64,000 nucleotides of DNA. It comes from DASQYE01 sp036389675. GTDB lineage: Bacteria; Acidobacteriota; Blastocatellia; Pyrinomonadales; Pyrinomonadaceae. Positions 17,208 to 25,563 of this stretch are shown here, piece by piece; within the stretch, counting starts at the first letter, position 1, and each line of letters opens with the position of its first letter. A model generated the notes under the pieces. The model did no database searches, had not been told where the DNA came from, and saw nothing but the letters and a program-made list of their open reading frames with translations. A program made the translations under genes and the position numbers. The stretch spans positions 236,735 to 300,734 of the forward strand of contig DASVWI010000030.1 in the NCBI GenBank assembly GCA_036389675.1, written 5' to 3'.

Positions 17208-18817
17208 AAGAGCCATCGCAGAAAGAGCCATCGCAGGAAGTCAAAGTCGAGGCGGCGGTCGTCACTGATCGCGGCCTGAGCGAGAAACGCCCGCTCAATG
17301 AAGACTCTTTTCTCGCAGACGAAGAGCGTCGTATCTTCGCCGTCGCCGACGGTGTCGGCGGAGCGCAGGCGGGCGAAGTCGCCTCGAAGACGGCGATGGA
17401 AGTGTTGGACGAAGCGTTCCGTCATCAGGTCGAAGGCTCTGACATAGAAGACCTGATGGAGATCGCCATCCAGCGCGCCAACGCTTCGATTCATCGCATG
17501 GCGCAGGAGCACCCGAAGCTCTCCATGATGGCTACGACCGTCGTCGTCCTGCACATCGACGGGCACACGGCGACCATCGGCCACGTCGGAGACTCGCGCC
17601 TCTATCGGCTCACGCCGGACGGGCTGCTCCATCGCGAAACCCGCGACCACTCGGTCGTCGAAGAAGAGGTTCGGGCCGGTCGGATGACGCAGGAGCAGGC
17701 GGCACACCACCCGAGCCGCAACGTCATCAGCCGCGCGCTCGGGGCTGAAGACGGCGTCGAAGTGGACATGAACACGATAGAGATAGAGGACGGCACGGCT
17801 TTCCTTCTCTGCTCCGACGGCATCACACGCCACATCCCTGACGACGAGCTGCGAGAGCTTCTATCCAGCTCCAGAATGTCGCTCGACGAAGTCTGCAACG
17901 AGATGAAGCGGCGCTGCTATGAGCGCGGCGCGGAAGACAATCTCACCGCCGTTATCGTTCGCGTCGGCGGAAATCAGGCGGTGGCGGCGGCCAGCGATAA
18001 CGAGGACTTTGATCGCACGATTGACCCGCTGGCGACCCCCGCGCTGGCCCGAACCCTGCCGGGTAACGCCGGCGCGTCCTCCACGGAGGCGACCGTCGAG
18101 ACAGCGCCCGTCAAGACCTCTTTTCAACCCGCCTCGCGCATAGCCTTTCCCGCTCCCGAAGCCGAAGGCGATGTCATAGCTCACGCCAGCAGCAATAGCA
18201 GCAGCGACAACGCATCAGACGTAGCGACTAAAGTGAACCCGATGATCGTCAAGACGGGGCCGAGCACAGGCGGCAGGTTCGCGCGTGCGCTGTTGCTACT
18301 GCTTCTCGGAGTTGTGGCCGGAGCAGCCGCCGCTTATTACGGAAAATCCTTCTACGAGAAAAGGCTGGGCAATCTGAGCCAGCCCGAAGCCGCCGCCTCG
18401 CCCACGCCCGCGGCGGTCGTCGTGGAAGACCCTGCCGTCATCGCCGAAAGAAGACGGCGCGAAGTTGATAGCGCTCCCTCGGCATGGCTCGCCAGCGGCA
18501 TGCAGGCCGAGATGGCGAAACAGAACATACAGAAGCCACTGGATTCCACAGACCCTGAGTTCCTTTACCTCTACGGGCGCGCGCTGCTCCTGACGGGTGA
18601 CATCGACGGAGCGCTCGGCGCGTTCGAGCAGGCGATAGCGAAGCTTGAGGCGCGCACGCCCGGCGAGCGTACCCCGCAGAAAGTGGATGCCAGACTGGCA
18701 CGCGCGGCGGCAGCGCTCAGGTCTGGAAGATACCCGGTGATGCAGCCCGCGATCAATTCCCTCAACGAAATGATAGAGAAGAAGGAAGGCGCGACCGCGA
18801 CGACGGGGCCGCAATAA
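17204..18817 (+). CDS. Membrane-bound PP2C-type Ser/Thr phosphatase
   Basis: A 537-residue protein with a cytoplasmic PP2C domain (about 10-260) showing RPLNEDSF, FAVADGVGG, HVGDSRLYRL, CSDGI and AEDNLTAV, the metal-binding aspartates of the family. A Ser/Ala-rich linker, one transmembrane helix (about 360-381) and a C-terminal TPR-like helical region follow. It should reverse phosphorylation by the adjacent Ser/Thr kinase, as PstP does for PknB. ATG 17204 follows GGAGG and overlaps the preceding stop; the reading frame extends further upstream but lies inside the SEDS gene. Confidence 0.9.
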   Translation: MKEPSQKEPSQEVKVEAAVVTDRGLSEKRPLNEDSFLADEERRIFAVADGVGGAQAGEVASKTAMEVLDEAFRHQVEGSDIEDLMEIAIQRANASIHRMAQEHPKLSMMATTVVVLHIDGHTATIGHVGDSRLYRLTPDGLLHRETRDHSVVEEEVRAGRMTQEQAAHHPSRNVISRALGAEDGVEVDMNTIEIEDGTAFLLCSDGITRHIPDDELRELLSSSRMSLDEVCNEMKRRCYERGAEDNLTAVIVRVGGNQAVAAASDNEDFDRTIDPLATPALARTLPGNAGASSTEATVETAPVKTSFQPASRIAFPAPEAEGDVIAHASSNSSSDNASDVATKVNPMIVKTGPSTGGRFARALLLLLLGVVAGAAAAYYGKSFYEKRLGNLSQPEAAASPTPAAVVVEDPAVIAERRRREVDSAPSAWLASGMQAEMAKQNIQKPLDSTDPEFLYLYGRALLLTGDIDGALGAFEQAIAKLEARTPGERTPQKVDARLARAAAALRSGRYPVMQPAINSLNEMIEKKEGATATTGPQ

Positions 18818-18915
18818 CGCTCGCCGCGCGAATACTTTATGCCTTGCGAAAGGAATTTTGAAGGCATCTCAGGGGCGCGCCGGAGGCTCTAAATGGAAGC
18901 GTAAGCGGATGAGGG

Positions 18916-20502
18916 ATGAGCGAACTCAAACTACAGCAATGCAGGCTCGATGGTCGGTACGACATACTGGAATGCCTTGGGCGCGGCAGCTACGCGGAGA
19001 TTTACGTCGCGCGTGATATCGCCGCCGCCGACGGCGAGCCGCAGATGGTCGTCATCAAGGCGCTGAACGTGCTCTTGCAGGGCGTGCTCGACGCCGAGCT
19101 GGAGCAGACGCTCATTGAGAATTTCCAGAACGAAGCGATTGCGCTTGACCGCGTCCGCCACGCCAACATCATCAACCGCCTCGGCCACGGCACGGCCATC
19201 GATCTGGCAGGCACAACCTTTCACTACCTAGTGCTCGAATATCTTTCGGGCGGCGACATGGCGGCGCGTTATCGCCAGCAGCCCTACACCCTTGAGCGCG
19301 CGCTCTTTTACCTCGAACAGGTCTGCGCCGGTCTGGCCCACGCACACGATTGCGGCGTCATTCATCGCGACATCAAGCCGCAGAACCTGCTCCTGACGGC
19401 TGACCAGAAGATAGTCAAAATCGCCGACTTCGGCGTCGCCAAGATAGAGGCGAGCGAGGGCGCGATCACGCGCGTCGGCACAAACGTCTACGCCGCGCCC
19501 GAACACAATCCGCTGGTGCAGACCGGGCCGCTCGACCCCGCGCTCCTTAACGCGCCGCGCGAGCATCTGCTGCCCGCCGCCGACATCTACTCGCTCGGCA
19601 AGACCACCTACGCGCTCCTGACTGGAGATTCGCCGCGCCGCTTCTCTCATCACCCTATCACGGAGTTTCCAGAGTCAATCGCTGATAAGCCCTGGGCAAA
19701 GGCAGTGCTGCGCGTGCTTGAGCGTGCGACGCAGACGCGTCCTCGTGATCGTTACCAGACTGTGCAGGAATTCTGGGACGATCTGGCTGACGCTTCCCTA
19801 CCTCCGACCGAGCCCCTTCATCCTCAATCGGGCGGCGAAGGTGTTCGACCGCGCGCGACCGGCAAGCTCAACGTCACACGCGAGCTTCCGTCGAAAGCTC
19901 CCCCGCGCCCGCGCTTTAACGTGACGCACGTCATCGAGCAGTTCGAGAGGCGCAGCAACGGGCATCCTCGTCCAAGAATCGTCGTCCCCGTTGCTGGCCC
20001 GCTCACGACGGCGCAGGTTGACCCGCAAAGAACCAACCAGCAAGCGCGCGAGATTATCGCCGGGATGGCGGATGTGCGTCGCACGGGCGACCTCAAGGCC
20101 GCCGGCAGAAGGGCTCCTTCGGGCTCCGCCACGCGGGGTCTGCGTGCGCTCGTGGCCTTTATGCTGATCGTCGCCTTTGCCGGGATGCTGCTTGCGACGC
20201 ACCATTACTTTCGCTCTCGGTGGGGCTCGGCGGCCTCTTCCAGACCTGCGGCTTCGAGCCCGGCGCTGGTCGGGCGTCAGGGCACTATCGTGAATTACGA
20301 TGTATACTTGCGTTCCGGGCCGAACCGTAATAATCCGTCCGTGGGTATTGCCGAAAAGGGCTCAGTTGTGCAAGTCTTAAGCGTCAACGACACGAACAAC
20401 TGGTACGAAGTGCAGATTCTAAAGCATGGGCGTGATAAGGATGACCCGAACTCGGCTGACCGGGGGTGGATCACCAAAAAGTATGTCGAGCTTAACGATT
20501 GA
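18916..20502 (+). CDS. Transmembrane Ser/Thr protein kinase with extracytoplasmic SH3 domain
   Basis: A 528-residue Hanks-type kinase: glycine loop GRGSYAE, the VAIK-type Lys in VVIKAL, catalytic HRD (150-152) in VIHRDIKPQN, DFG, and an activation segment ending in APE. A Pro-rich linker, one transmembrane helix (about 407-430) and a C-terminal bacterial SH3 domain (about 448-528, 'DVYLRSGPN', 'WITKKYVEL') follow. Actinobacterial PknB carries PASTA repeats outside the membrane; here the SH3 domain could play the wall-sensing part (inference). Likely targets are the FHA adaptors and wall enzymes of this cluster. Confidence 0.92.
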   Translation: MSELKLQQCRLDGRYDILECLGRGSYAEIYVARDIAAADGEPQMVVIKALNVLLQGVLDAELEQTLIENFQNEAIALDRVRHANIINRLGHGTAIDLAGTTFHYLVLEYLSGGDMAARYRQQPYTLERALFYLEQVCAGLAHAHDCGVIHRDIKPQNLLLTADQKIVKIADFGVAKIEASEGAITRVGTNVYAAPEHNPLVQTGPLDPALLNAPREHLLPAADIYSLGKTTYALLTGDSPRRFSHHPITEFPESIADKPWAKAVLRVLERATQTRPRDRYQTVQEFWDDLADASLPPTEPLHPQSGGEGVRPRATGKLNVTRELPSKAPPRPRFNVTHVIEQFERRSNGHPRPRIVVPVAGPLTTAQVDPQRTNQQAREIIAGMADVRRTGDLKAAGRRAPSGSATRGLRALVAFMLIVAFAGMLLATHHYFRSRWGSAASSRPAASSPALVGRQGTIVNYDVYLRSGPNRNNPSVGIAEKGSVVQVLSVNDTNNWYEVQILKHGRDKDDPNSADRGWITKKYVELND

Positions 20503-20533
20503 TCGCTTTTGACCGAGAGGAGAACCAGCCAAA

Positions 20534-21412
20534 GTGGGTTTAATTGAATCCATTCGACGATGGATTGATGGCGAGGGCGCTGACGACCCTTTATCTGTGG
20601 CCGACGAGCAGGCACGCCCACGCCGCGTGTGGGAGGAGTTTCTCGTCAAGGTCGCACGCGAGGTTGAAGCCGTGATGCAGCGTGAGATGTTTACGCCGCC
20701 CGGCGGCCCGACCTATATTCCGCGCGAGTACATCGTTTATCTCAGCAATGACGACGATAAGGAGTGGCAGGGCGATAAGCGGCGCGGGCTTGAGCAGGGG
20801 CTCTTTCACGTCCTTTCGGAGCGGGCGCGCGAGCTGGCCGGGCAAACACAGCTCGCCACTAAATCCTTCGCCGTCGAGCTGCGCGTTGACGGCACTTTGA
20901 ACAAGGGCGAGTTTCGCGTGCAGCCCGTCTGGGACGAGACCGAGGCGGGCCATACGATGGTCACGGCGCGTCCCAGCATCGGCGAGAACCAGATGATGAA
21001 GACCTCGCTGCCGGGCATGACGCCGGACGATATCACCGCCGCCCTGCAATCTTCGGAGCCAGCCGAGGGCGAGCAGACCATCGTTCGGCCAAGGATTGAA
21101 GAGCTCTACTCGGTTGAAATCTGGCGCGGCGGGACGCGCGAGGCCGTAGTTCCCGTCACCAAGCCGGAGATTACCATCGGGCGCGGCTCCAGGTCGGTCA
21201 GCGTAGACCTTCCGCTCAAAGGCGACCCCGAAATCAGCCGCGTTCACGCCACACTCTCGCGCGACGAACAGGGCCAGTACTGGCTTACGCCCAAAGGCCG
21301 AAACCCGACCATCATTTCCGGGCGCGAAGCGACACGCGAAGAGCCCTCGCCCGTCACGCCCGACGAGAAGATAGAGATTTGCAGCTACAGCCTACGCATC
21401 CAGCCCAAGTGA
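20534..21412 (+). CDS. Second DUF3662-FHA protein
   Basis: A 292-residue paralogue of the protein at 12662. It has an N-terminal DUF3662-type domain (about 20-130), a variable Thr-rich linker (about 140-185) and a C-terminal FHA domain with TIGRGSRS (about 214-221) and SRVHATL. The N terminus MGLIESIRRWIDG resembles other FhaA-type starts. It begins with GTG at 20534, about 12 nt after GAGGAG. The Thr-rich linker offers likely phosphorylation sites for the kinase encoded 31 nt upstream, which would let it bind FHA partners. Confidence 0.82.
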   Translation: MGLIESIRRWIDGEGADDPLSVADEQARPRRVWEEFLVKVAREVEAVMQREMFTPPGGPTYIPREYIVYLSNDDDKEWQGDKRRGLEQGLFHVLSERARELAGQTQLATKSFAVELRVDGTLNKGEFRVQPVWDETEAGHTMVTARPSIGENQMMKTSLPGMTPDDITAALQSSEPAEGEQTIVRPRIEELYSVEIWRGGTREAVVPVTKPEITIGRGSRSVSVDLPLKGDPEISRVHATLSRDEQGQYWLTPKGRNPTIISGREATREEPSPVTPDEKIEICSYSLRIQPK

Positions 21413-21475
21413 ACGGGGGCTGCAGGCTTGAGCACCTGCCTCACATATGTAAAGGGGTGTCGCGCGCGAGAGAGA

Positions 21476-22768
21476 TTAAGATTCGGAACTGACCGCACTG
21501 GCGACCTGCTGCTGCTGCGGGCTGTCTCCTGCTTCGAGCTCGACGATCAAGCTTTCGATCAGAGGGATGATCCGCTCGGGCTCGATGTAATCCTTACCAA
21601 GCAACTTTGTCATAAGCCGGTTTTTCGTTTCGCCTTTGATCTCGCGCAGGAGCGCGCGACAGAAGGCTACGACGACCTGCGCGTCAAACTGCTTGCCCGT
21701 GTTGCGGCGGAAATCTTCGACGACCTCTTCGAGCGAGCGACGAGTCTTGTACGGGCGATTGGTCGTCATCGCGTCGAAGGAATCTGCGAGCGTAATGATC
21801 TTAGTCCCAATTGAAATCTGATCGCCGGTCAACCCGTCCGGGTATCCGCGCCCGTCTATGCGCTCATGATGATGCTTAGCCATCAGCGGGATGTCGGCGT
21901 AAGGGTGACGGATGGGCGCGAGGATTTCATAACCGGCAGCCGGGTGGCGATTAAGCTCGCTCGATTTCTTAGCGTCAATCTTGTAGGGCGCGTTGATGAT
22001 GTCGCGCTCGACGATGAGCTTGCCGATGTCATGCAGGTAGCCCGCGATGGCTATGCCCTCGACCTCGTCATCGCTCCAACCCATTTCGCGCGCGATGATC
22101 TCGCTGTATTTCCCGACCCGCTCGGAATGGCCCTGCGTGTACTTGTCCTTGATGTCAATGGCGGCGGCGAAAGCGCGCACTGTGTCGCGGTAAATCCCGC
22201 GCAAGCCGTCGTAGAGCTGGCGATTCTCTTCGGCCCTGCGCTCCAGTTCTTCGAGCAGGCGGTGCGTGTGTATGCCGACGCCGATGTGCCTCGCCATGGA
22301 GCAGACCACCTCATGATCGTCCTTCGTGAAGGGCTCGCCGCTCGCTTTACCTCCGAGCAGGACGATGCCGGTCAGGTCGTTGCGGACGACCAGCGGCACG
22401 ACCAGCTCAAAACGTGCCCCCTTAAAGAAGTCCTGATGACGCGCGGCGAAGTGTGCGAAGGCGGGAGTCTCGTCATCCATCGCCAGCCCGCACAGGCCGA
22501 GGCTCAGGAGTCCGACTACGTCCTCTTCGTCGAGAGTCATGTCGGGCGGCGACGACTCCTGCCCGAGGCCGCGCGCGGCGACGAATCTCAAGACCTGATC
22601 TGCTTTATCGAATTCGGCGACCGCGCCGCGCCGGATGGCGAGCGTGCCGAGGAGAAGGTGCAGAGAGGTGCGAACCATCTCCTGAAAATCATGCGGGTCG
22701 GCGATCTCCTGTCCTAAATCAGCGAGCGCGGCGAAAGTATGAATGAGGCGTTGGACTTTCTCTTGCAT
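21476..22768 (-). CDS. GAF-HD-GYP domain protein, predicted cyclic-di-GMP phosphodiesterase
   Basis: A 430-residue protein with an N-terminal GAF-like sensor (about 20-175), a short coiled linker and an HD-GYP domain (about 195-390). Metal and catalytic motifs are complete: GHSERV, YLHDIGKL (about 243-250), NRHPAAGYEIL, AKHHHERIDGRGYPDGL and LADSFDAM. HD-GYP enzymes hydrolyse c-di-GMP to GMP. It is the last gene of an operon that begins with a GGDEF cyclase, so synthesis and breakdown are encoded together. It starts 15 nt after the STAS gene, with GGAGA ahead of ATG. Confidence 0.92.
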   Translation of the reverse strand: MQEKVQRLIHTFAALADLGQEIADPHDFQEMVRTSLHLLLGTLAIRRGAVAEFDKADQVLRFVAARGLGQESSPPDMTLDEEDVVGLLSLGLCGLAMDDETPAFAHFAARHQDFFKGARFELVVPLVVRNDLTGIVLLGGKASGEPFTKDDHEVVCSMARHIGVGIHTHRLLEELERRAEENRQLYDGLRGIYRDTVRAFAAAIDIKDKYTQGHSERVGKYSEIIAREMGWSDDEVEGIAIAGYLHDIGKLIVERDIINAPYKIDAKKSSELNRHPAAGYEILAPIRHPYADIPLMAKHHHERIDGRGYPDGLTGDQISIGTKIITLADSFDAMTTNRPYKTRRSLEEVVEDFRRNTGKQFDAQVVVAFCRALLREIKGETKNRLMTKLLGKDYIEPERIIPLIESLIVELEAGDSPQQQQVASAVSSES

Positions 22769-22783
22769 ACTTCTCCGAACCCT

Positions 22784-23176
22784 TTAGTGACCGACGACCG
22801 CGCTCTGTGGGGTGGTGAATTCCGTCAGCGTCGACAGCGCTTCCTGCTCGTCCTGAGCGAGGGCGACGTGTCTGGTCAGTCCGAGCATCTCGAACAAGGC
22901 AATGGTCTGGCGATTAACGTCCGAGAAAACAAGCTGCGCGCCGACGGTTTCGGCGGCATCAATGACGCCCAAAAGAATAGAGACGCCGATGCTGTTGACC
23001 AGCTCGGTGTCTCTGAAATTGATGACCAGTGCGCGACAGCCCTGTTCGAGTTGCTTGCGGCACTCGCGCTCGATGCGCTCGCCGCTCAGCTTGTTCAGAT
23101 AGTCCGTAGCATAGATGACCGCCATCTCCCCGATGCAGCGTGAGCGCACCGGAGCGCCGTTTAAAGATTCCGCCAT
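22784..23176 (-). CDS. STAS-domain anti-sigma factor antagonist
   Basis: A 130-residue SpoIIAA/RsbV-like protein. The core strand-helix reads VINFRDTELVNSIGVSILLG; Ser62 in NSIG is the position phosphorylated by RsbW-type kinases. In partner-switching, the unphosphorylated antagonist captures the anti-sigma kinase. The gene upstream encodes a protein with an RsbW-like ATPase domain, its obvious partner. No RsbU-type PP2C phosphatase is in the operon; the PP2C gene at 17204 belongs to a different cluster. A 98-nt gap upstream holds two direct repeats of GGTTGCAAT. Confidence 0.82.
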   Translation of the reverse strand: MAESLNGAPVRSRCIGEMAVIYATDYLNKLSGERIERECRKQLEQGCRALVINFRDTELVNSIGVSILLGVIDAAETVGAQLVFSDVNRQTIALFEMLGLTRHVALAQDEQEALSTLTEFTTPQSAVVGH

Positions 23177-23274
23177 TACAGTAAGCTCCCCTCTTACTTA
23201 ATAGACAGTACCAATTAGATATTAAATCCCGGACGCCCGTGGGTTGAAATGGTTGCAATTCGGTTGCAATCCGG

Positions 23275-25563
23275 CTATGTTCGGCGCAAATACTTAATCA
23301 TGCGAAGGCGCGTCCCGTCGTCTACGCGCTCGAATTCCACCTCATCCATCAGGCTTTTTATCAACGTCAGTCCCCAGCCACGTCGCTCGCTGCTACCGTT
23401 GGTGCGCGTCGCCTGCACCTCGTGACCGTTACTTTGCGCGCGCGTCCTTCCGCCGTTCTGTTCGCTAAAATTAGGCGGCAAGACCCCGCGACTTGAGACC
23501 GTGACTACTAATTTATCACTTTCCAGCCGAAATCGTTGATATATTTTTCGGTCGGGGCTCAAACTATGCTCGGAGGCGTTGATGCAGGCTTCGACCAGAG
23601 CCGTCTTAATCTGGTTGATCGCTTCCGGCTGAAAGTTGAGACGGCGTGCGATCTGGTCTACGGTGGTGGCCGCGATCAGCTCCGTATCCTCGCCCATCGG
23701 TATCACCAGCTCGAACTCGTCAGTTCCCTCTTCCTCGCTGGCCGTAGCCGCCAGATCAGCGCTCAGGCGCGCCGTCAGAAGCTCAAGCTGATGGCGACTT
23801 GAGCCGTAAGCGTCGCGTTCGGCTAAAAGCTCAGAAGCCTCTGCCGAAAAGCCTTCGGGCGCGACCAGCCACAAACGCACGCGGCTAAAGCCACAAGCGC
23901 GCGCAACGTTCATCAGTCGGTCGCACCAGACTTCTGTCATGCCCCGTCCGGCCTCAAGCTTGGACTCTATCTCGGCGGCTATCCAGACGACCTCGTTGGC
24001 GTCCGTGTAAGTGCCGGCATCGAAACCGGGCGCGACCGCGCAGCGTTCTTCGTCGCAGAAAGCCTGTATGGGCGGGTAAAAGGCCGCGCAGCTTGCCGCG
24101 TGAACGACCTGCGGAAGGCGCACGAGATCCGTCTCGGCATCCAGGCCGACCGCCAGGCTTTCGGCGTCGAGCCCCTTGTAGGCGCGACTGAAGCGGTCAT
24201 AGTGCAGGAGGCTCGCGGGCACACGCTGGCCGTTGAAGTACACGAGCAGCTCGCGCAGGCCCAGAGCGGCGGCGCGACGGTAATGACGCGCCATCGTGTG
24301 CGGCGCGCGCTTTAAAGTTTCGAGCAGAGTTTCGGCGACGACCAGCGCGCGCGGCTCGGCGGCGACCTCCATGCGATAGCGCGTCGCTAAGTAATCGCTC
24401 CAGGCGTGAGAGCCGTTTCCGACCTCTATGAAGTTGGCGTTGAGGCTCGCCAGCTCGTTGATATGCAGCTCCCTGATGATCTGTTGCAATTGATCGGGCT
24501 CGACGTTCAGGCGCTTGCGCCATGTCTCGACCTGCGCGCGGCTGCCGTCGCTCGTCTTCGATTCATAGAGCACGCGAATCAAAGCGCGGCGCTGGGCGGA
24601 GGCCGTGGTGATGCTCTCCATCATGGAATCGAAATGACGAAAGAGACGCCCGCCCATCAGCTCGTCAACGTAGAGTTGCTGGCAGTTGAGAAAGGTCGTG
24701 AGCGCCACCTCTTTTTCGCGCGCCGATTGGAGCAGGGATGTCATGTAGAAGGGCTTGCCGCCCAACTGCTGCACGATCAGGTCGCGCGTCTCGTCGTGCA
24801 GAACGAGACCGGCTTGCTTCGCCAGACGCTCGACCAGTGTTCGCGCATCCCTGTCGGGCAATCTTTCAAGACGAAGCGATTGGACGCGCGACAGGTCATC
24901 GCCCTCGAAGCGCACTATGTCGAGCAGGCGACGACGAAGGCCGGCCAGCACGAACGGAAGATCGGAGCGCATCAAGGCTTGCGCGAATTCCGCGCCGAGC
25001 GACGCCTCGCCCTTCAGGCGCTCGGTCAGATGCAGGCCGTCCAGCATGACCAGCACGCGCGTGCCTCTGGCGCTGACTTTCTGCGGAGCGCTCAGGCAGA
25101 GACGCAGCAGAGCCCGCTCATCATCGCGCGCGCGCTCGACGGCCTCTATCAACTGCTCGACCCACTCGTGATCGGCGGGCGCGACCGCGTCGGCCAAATC
25201 CGCCATCGGCAGTACGGTTTCGAGTTGCGAAGGGTCGTTATGATGCCACGCGGCCAGTTGTTGCAGGAAGGTATGGAAGAAGCGGCGCGCTGTCGCGAGT
25301 GTCGTTTTGTCGTCTGTCGAGAAAGCGAAATAGACCGGGACGACGCCCTCATGCCGCCTGAAGATTTCGTCGTAGGACTGGCGCAGGAGTTCCGAGACGC
25401 CCGCGGCGGGAGGCGTCAGGACGAGCAGACCGCGAGCCTTTGCGCCGGGCGAAAGGAGCGAGTCTATGCGTTCAAGCTCCTCCGCGCGACCAATAAAATC
25501 TTCCGGCTCGACGCGACCCAGTATGCGTCGCTCTCCCCTGTTTTTAAGTATCCTTCTTGGCAT
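23275..25563 (-). CDS. Degenerate AAA/STAND-type ATPase fused to an RsbW-like ATP-binding domain
   Basis: A 762-residue protein. The N-terminal 250 residues resemble an AAA-16/STAND NTPase: FIGRAEELERI, then a Walker A position reading LTPPAAGVSELLRQ without the Lys, and a Walker B-like VLVMLDGLHL. A helical middle (about 260-480) and an alpha/beta segment precede a C-terminal HATPase domain (about 620-762). That domain has the N-box TALVEACINASEH and the G2 box RGWGLTLIKSL; the G1 Asp reads Ser (VSSRGVLPP). It should bind the STAS protein encoded next. Whether it phosphorylates it is doubtful. It overlaps the cyclase gene by 20 bp. Confidence 0.72.
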   Translation of the reverse strand: MPRRILKNRGERRILGRVEPEDFIGRAEELERIDSLLSPGAKARGLLVLTPPAAGVSELLRQSYDEIFRRHEGVVPVYFAFSTDDKTTLATARRFFHTFLQQLAAWHHNDPSQLETVLPMADLADAVAPADHEWVEQLIEAVERARDDERALLRLCLSAPQKVSARGTRVLVMLDGLHLTERLKGEASLGAEFAQALMRSDLPFVLAGLRRRLLDIVRFEGDDLSRVQSLRLERLPDRDARTLVERLAKQAGLVLHDETRDLIVQQLGGKPFYMTSLLQSAREKEVALTTFLNCQQLYVDELMGGRLFRHFDSMMESITTASAQRRALIRVLYESKTSDGSRAQVETWRKRLNVEPDQLQQIIRELHINELASLNANFIEVGNGSHAWSDYLATRYRMEVAAEPRALVVAETLLETLKRAPHTMARHYRRAAALGLRELLVYFNGQRVPASLLHYDRFSRAYKGLDAESLAVGLDAETDLVRLPQVVHAASCAAFYPPIQAFCDEERCAVAPGFDAGTYTDANEVVWIAAEIESKLEAGRGMTEVWCDRLMNVARACGFSRVRLWLVAPEGFSAEASELLAERDAYGSSRHQLELLTARLSADLAATASEEEGTDEFELVIPMGEDTELIAATTVDQIARRLNFQPEAINQIKTALVEACINASEHSLSPDRKIYQRFRLESDKLVVTVSSRGVLPPNFSEQNGGRTRAQSNGHEVQATRTNGSSERRGWGLTLIKSLMDEVEFERVDDGTRLRMIKYLRRT

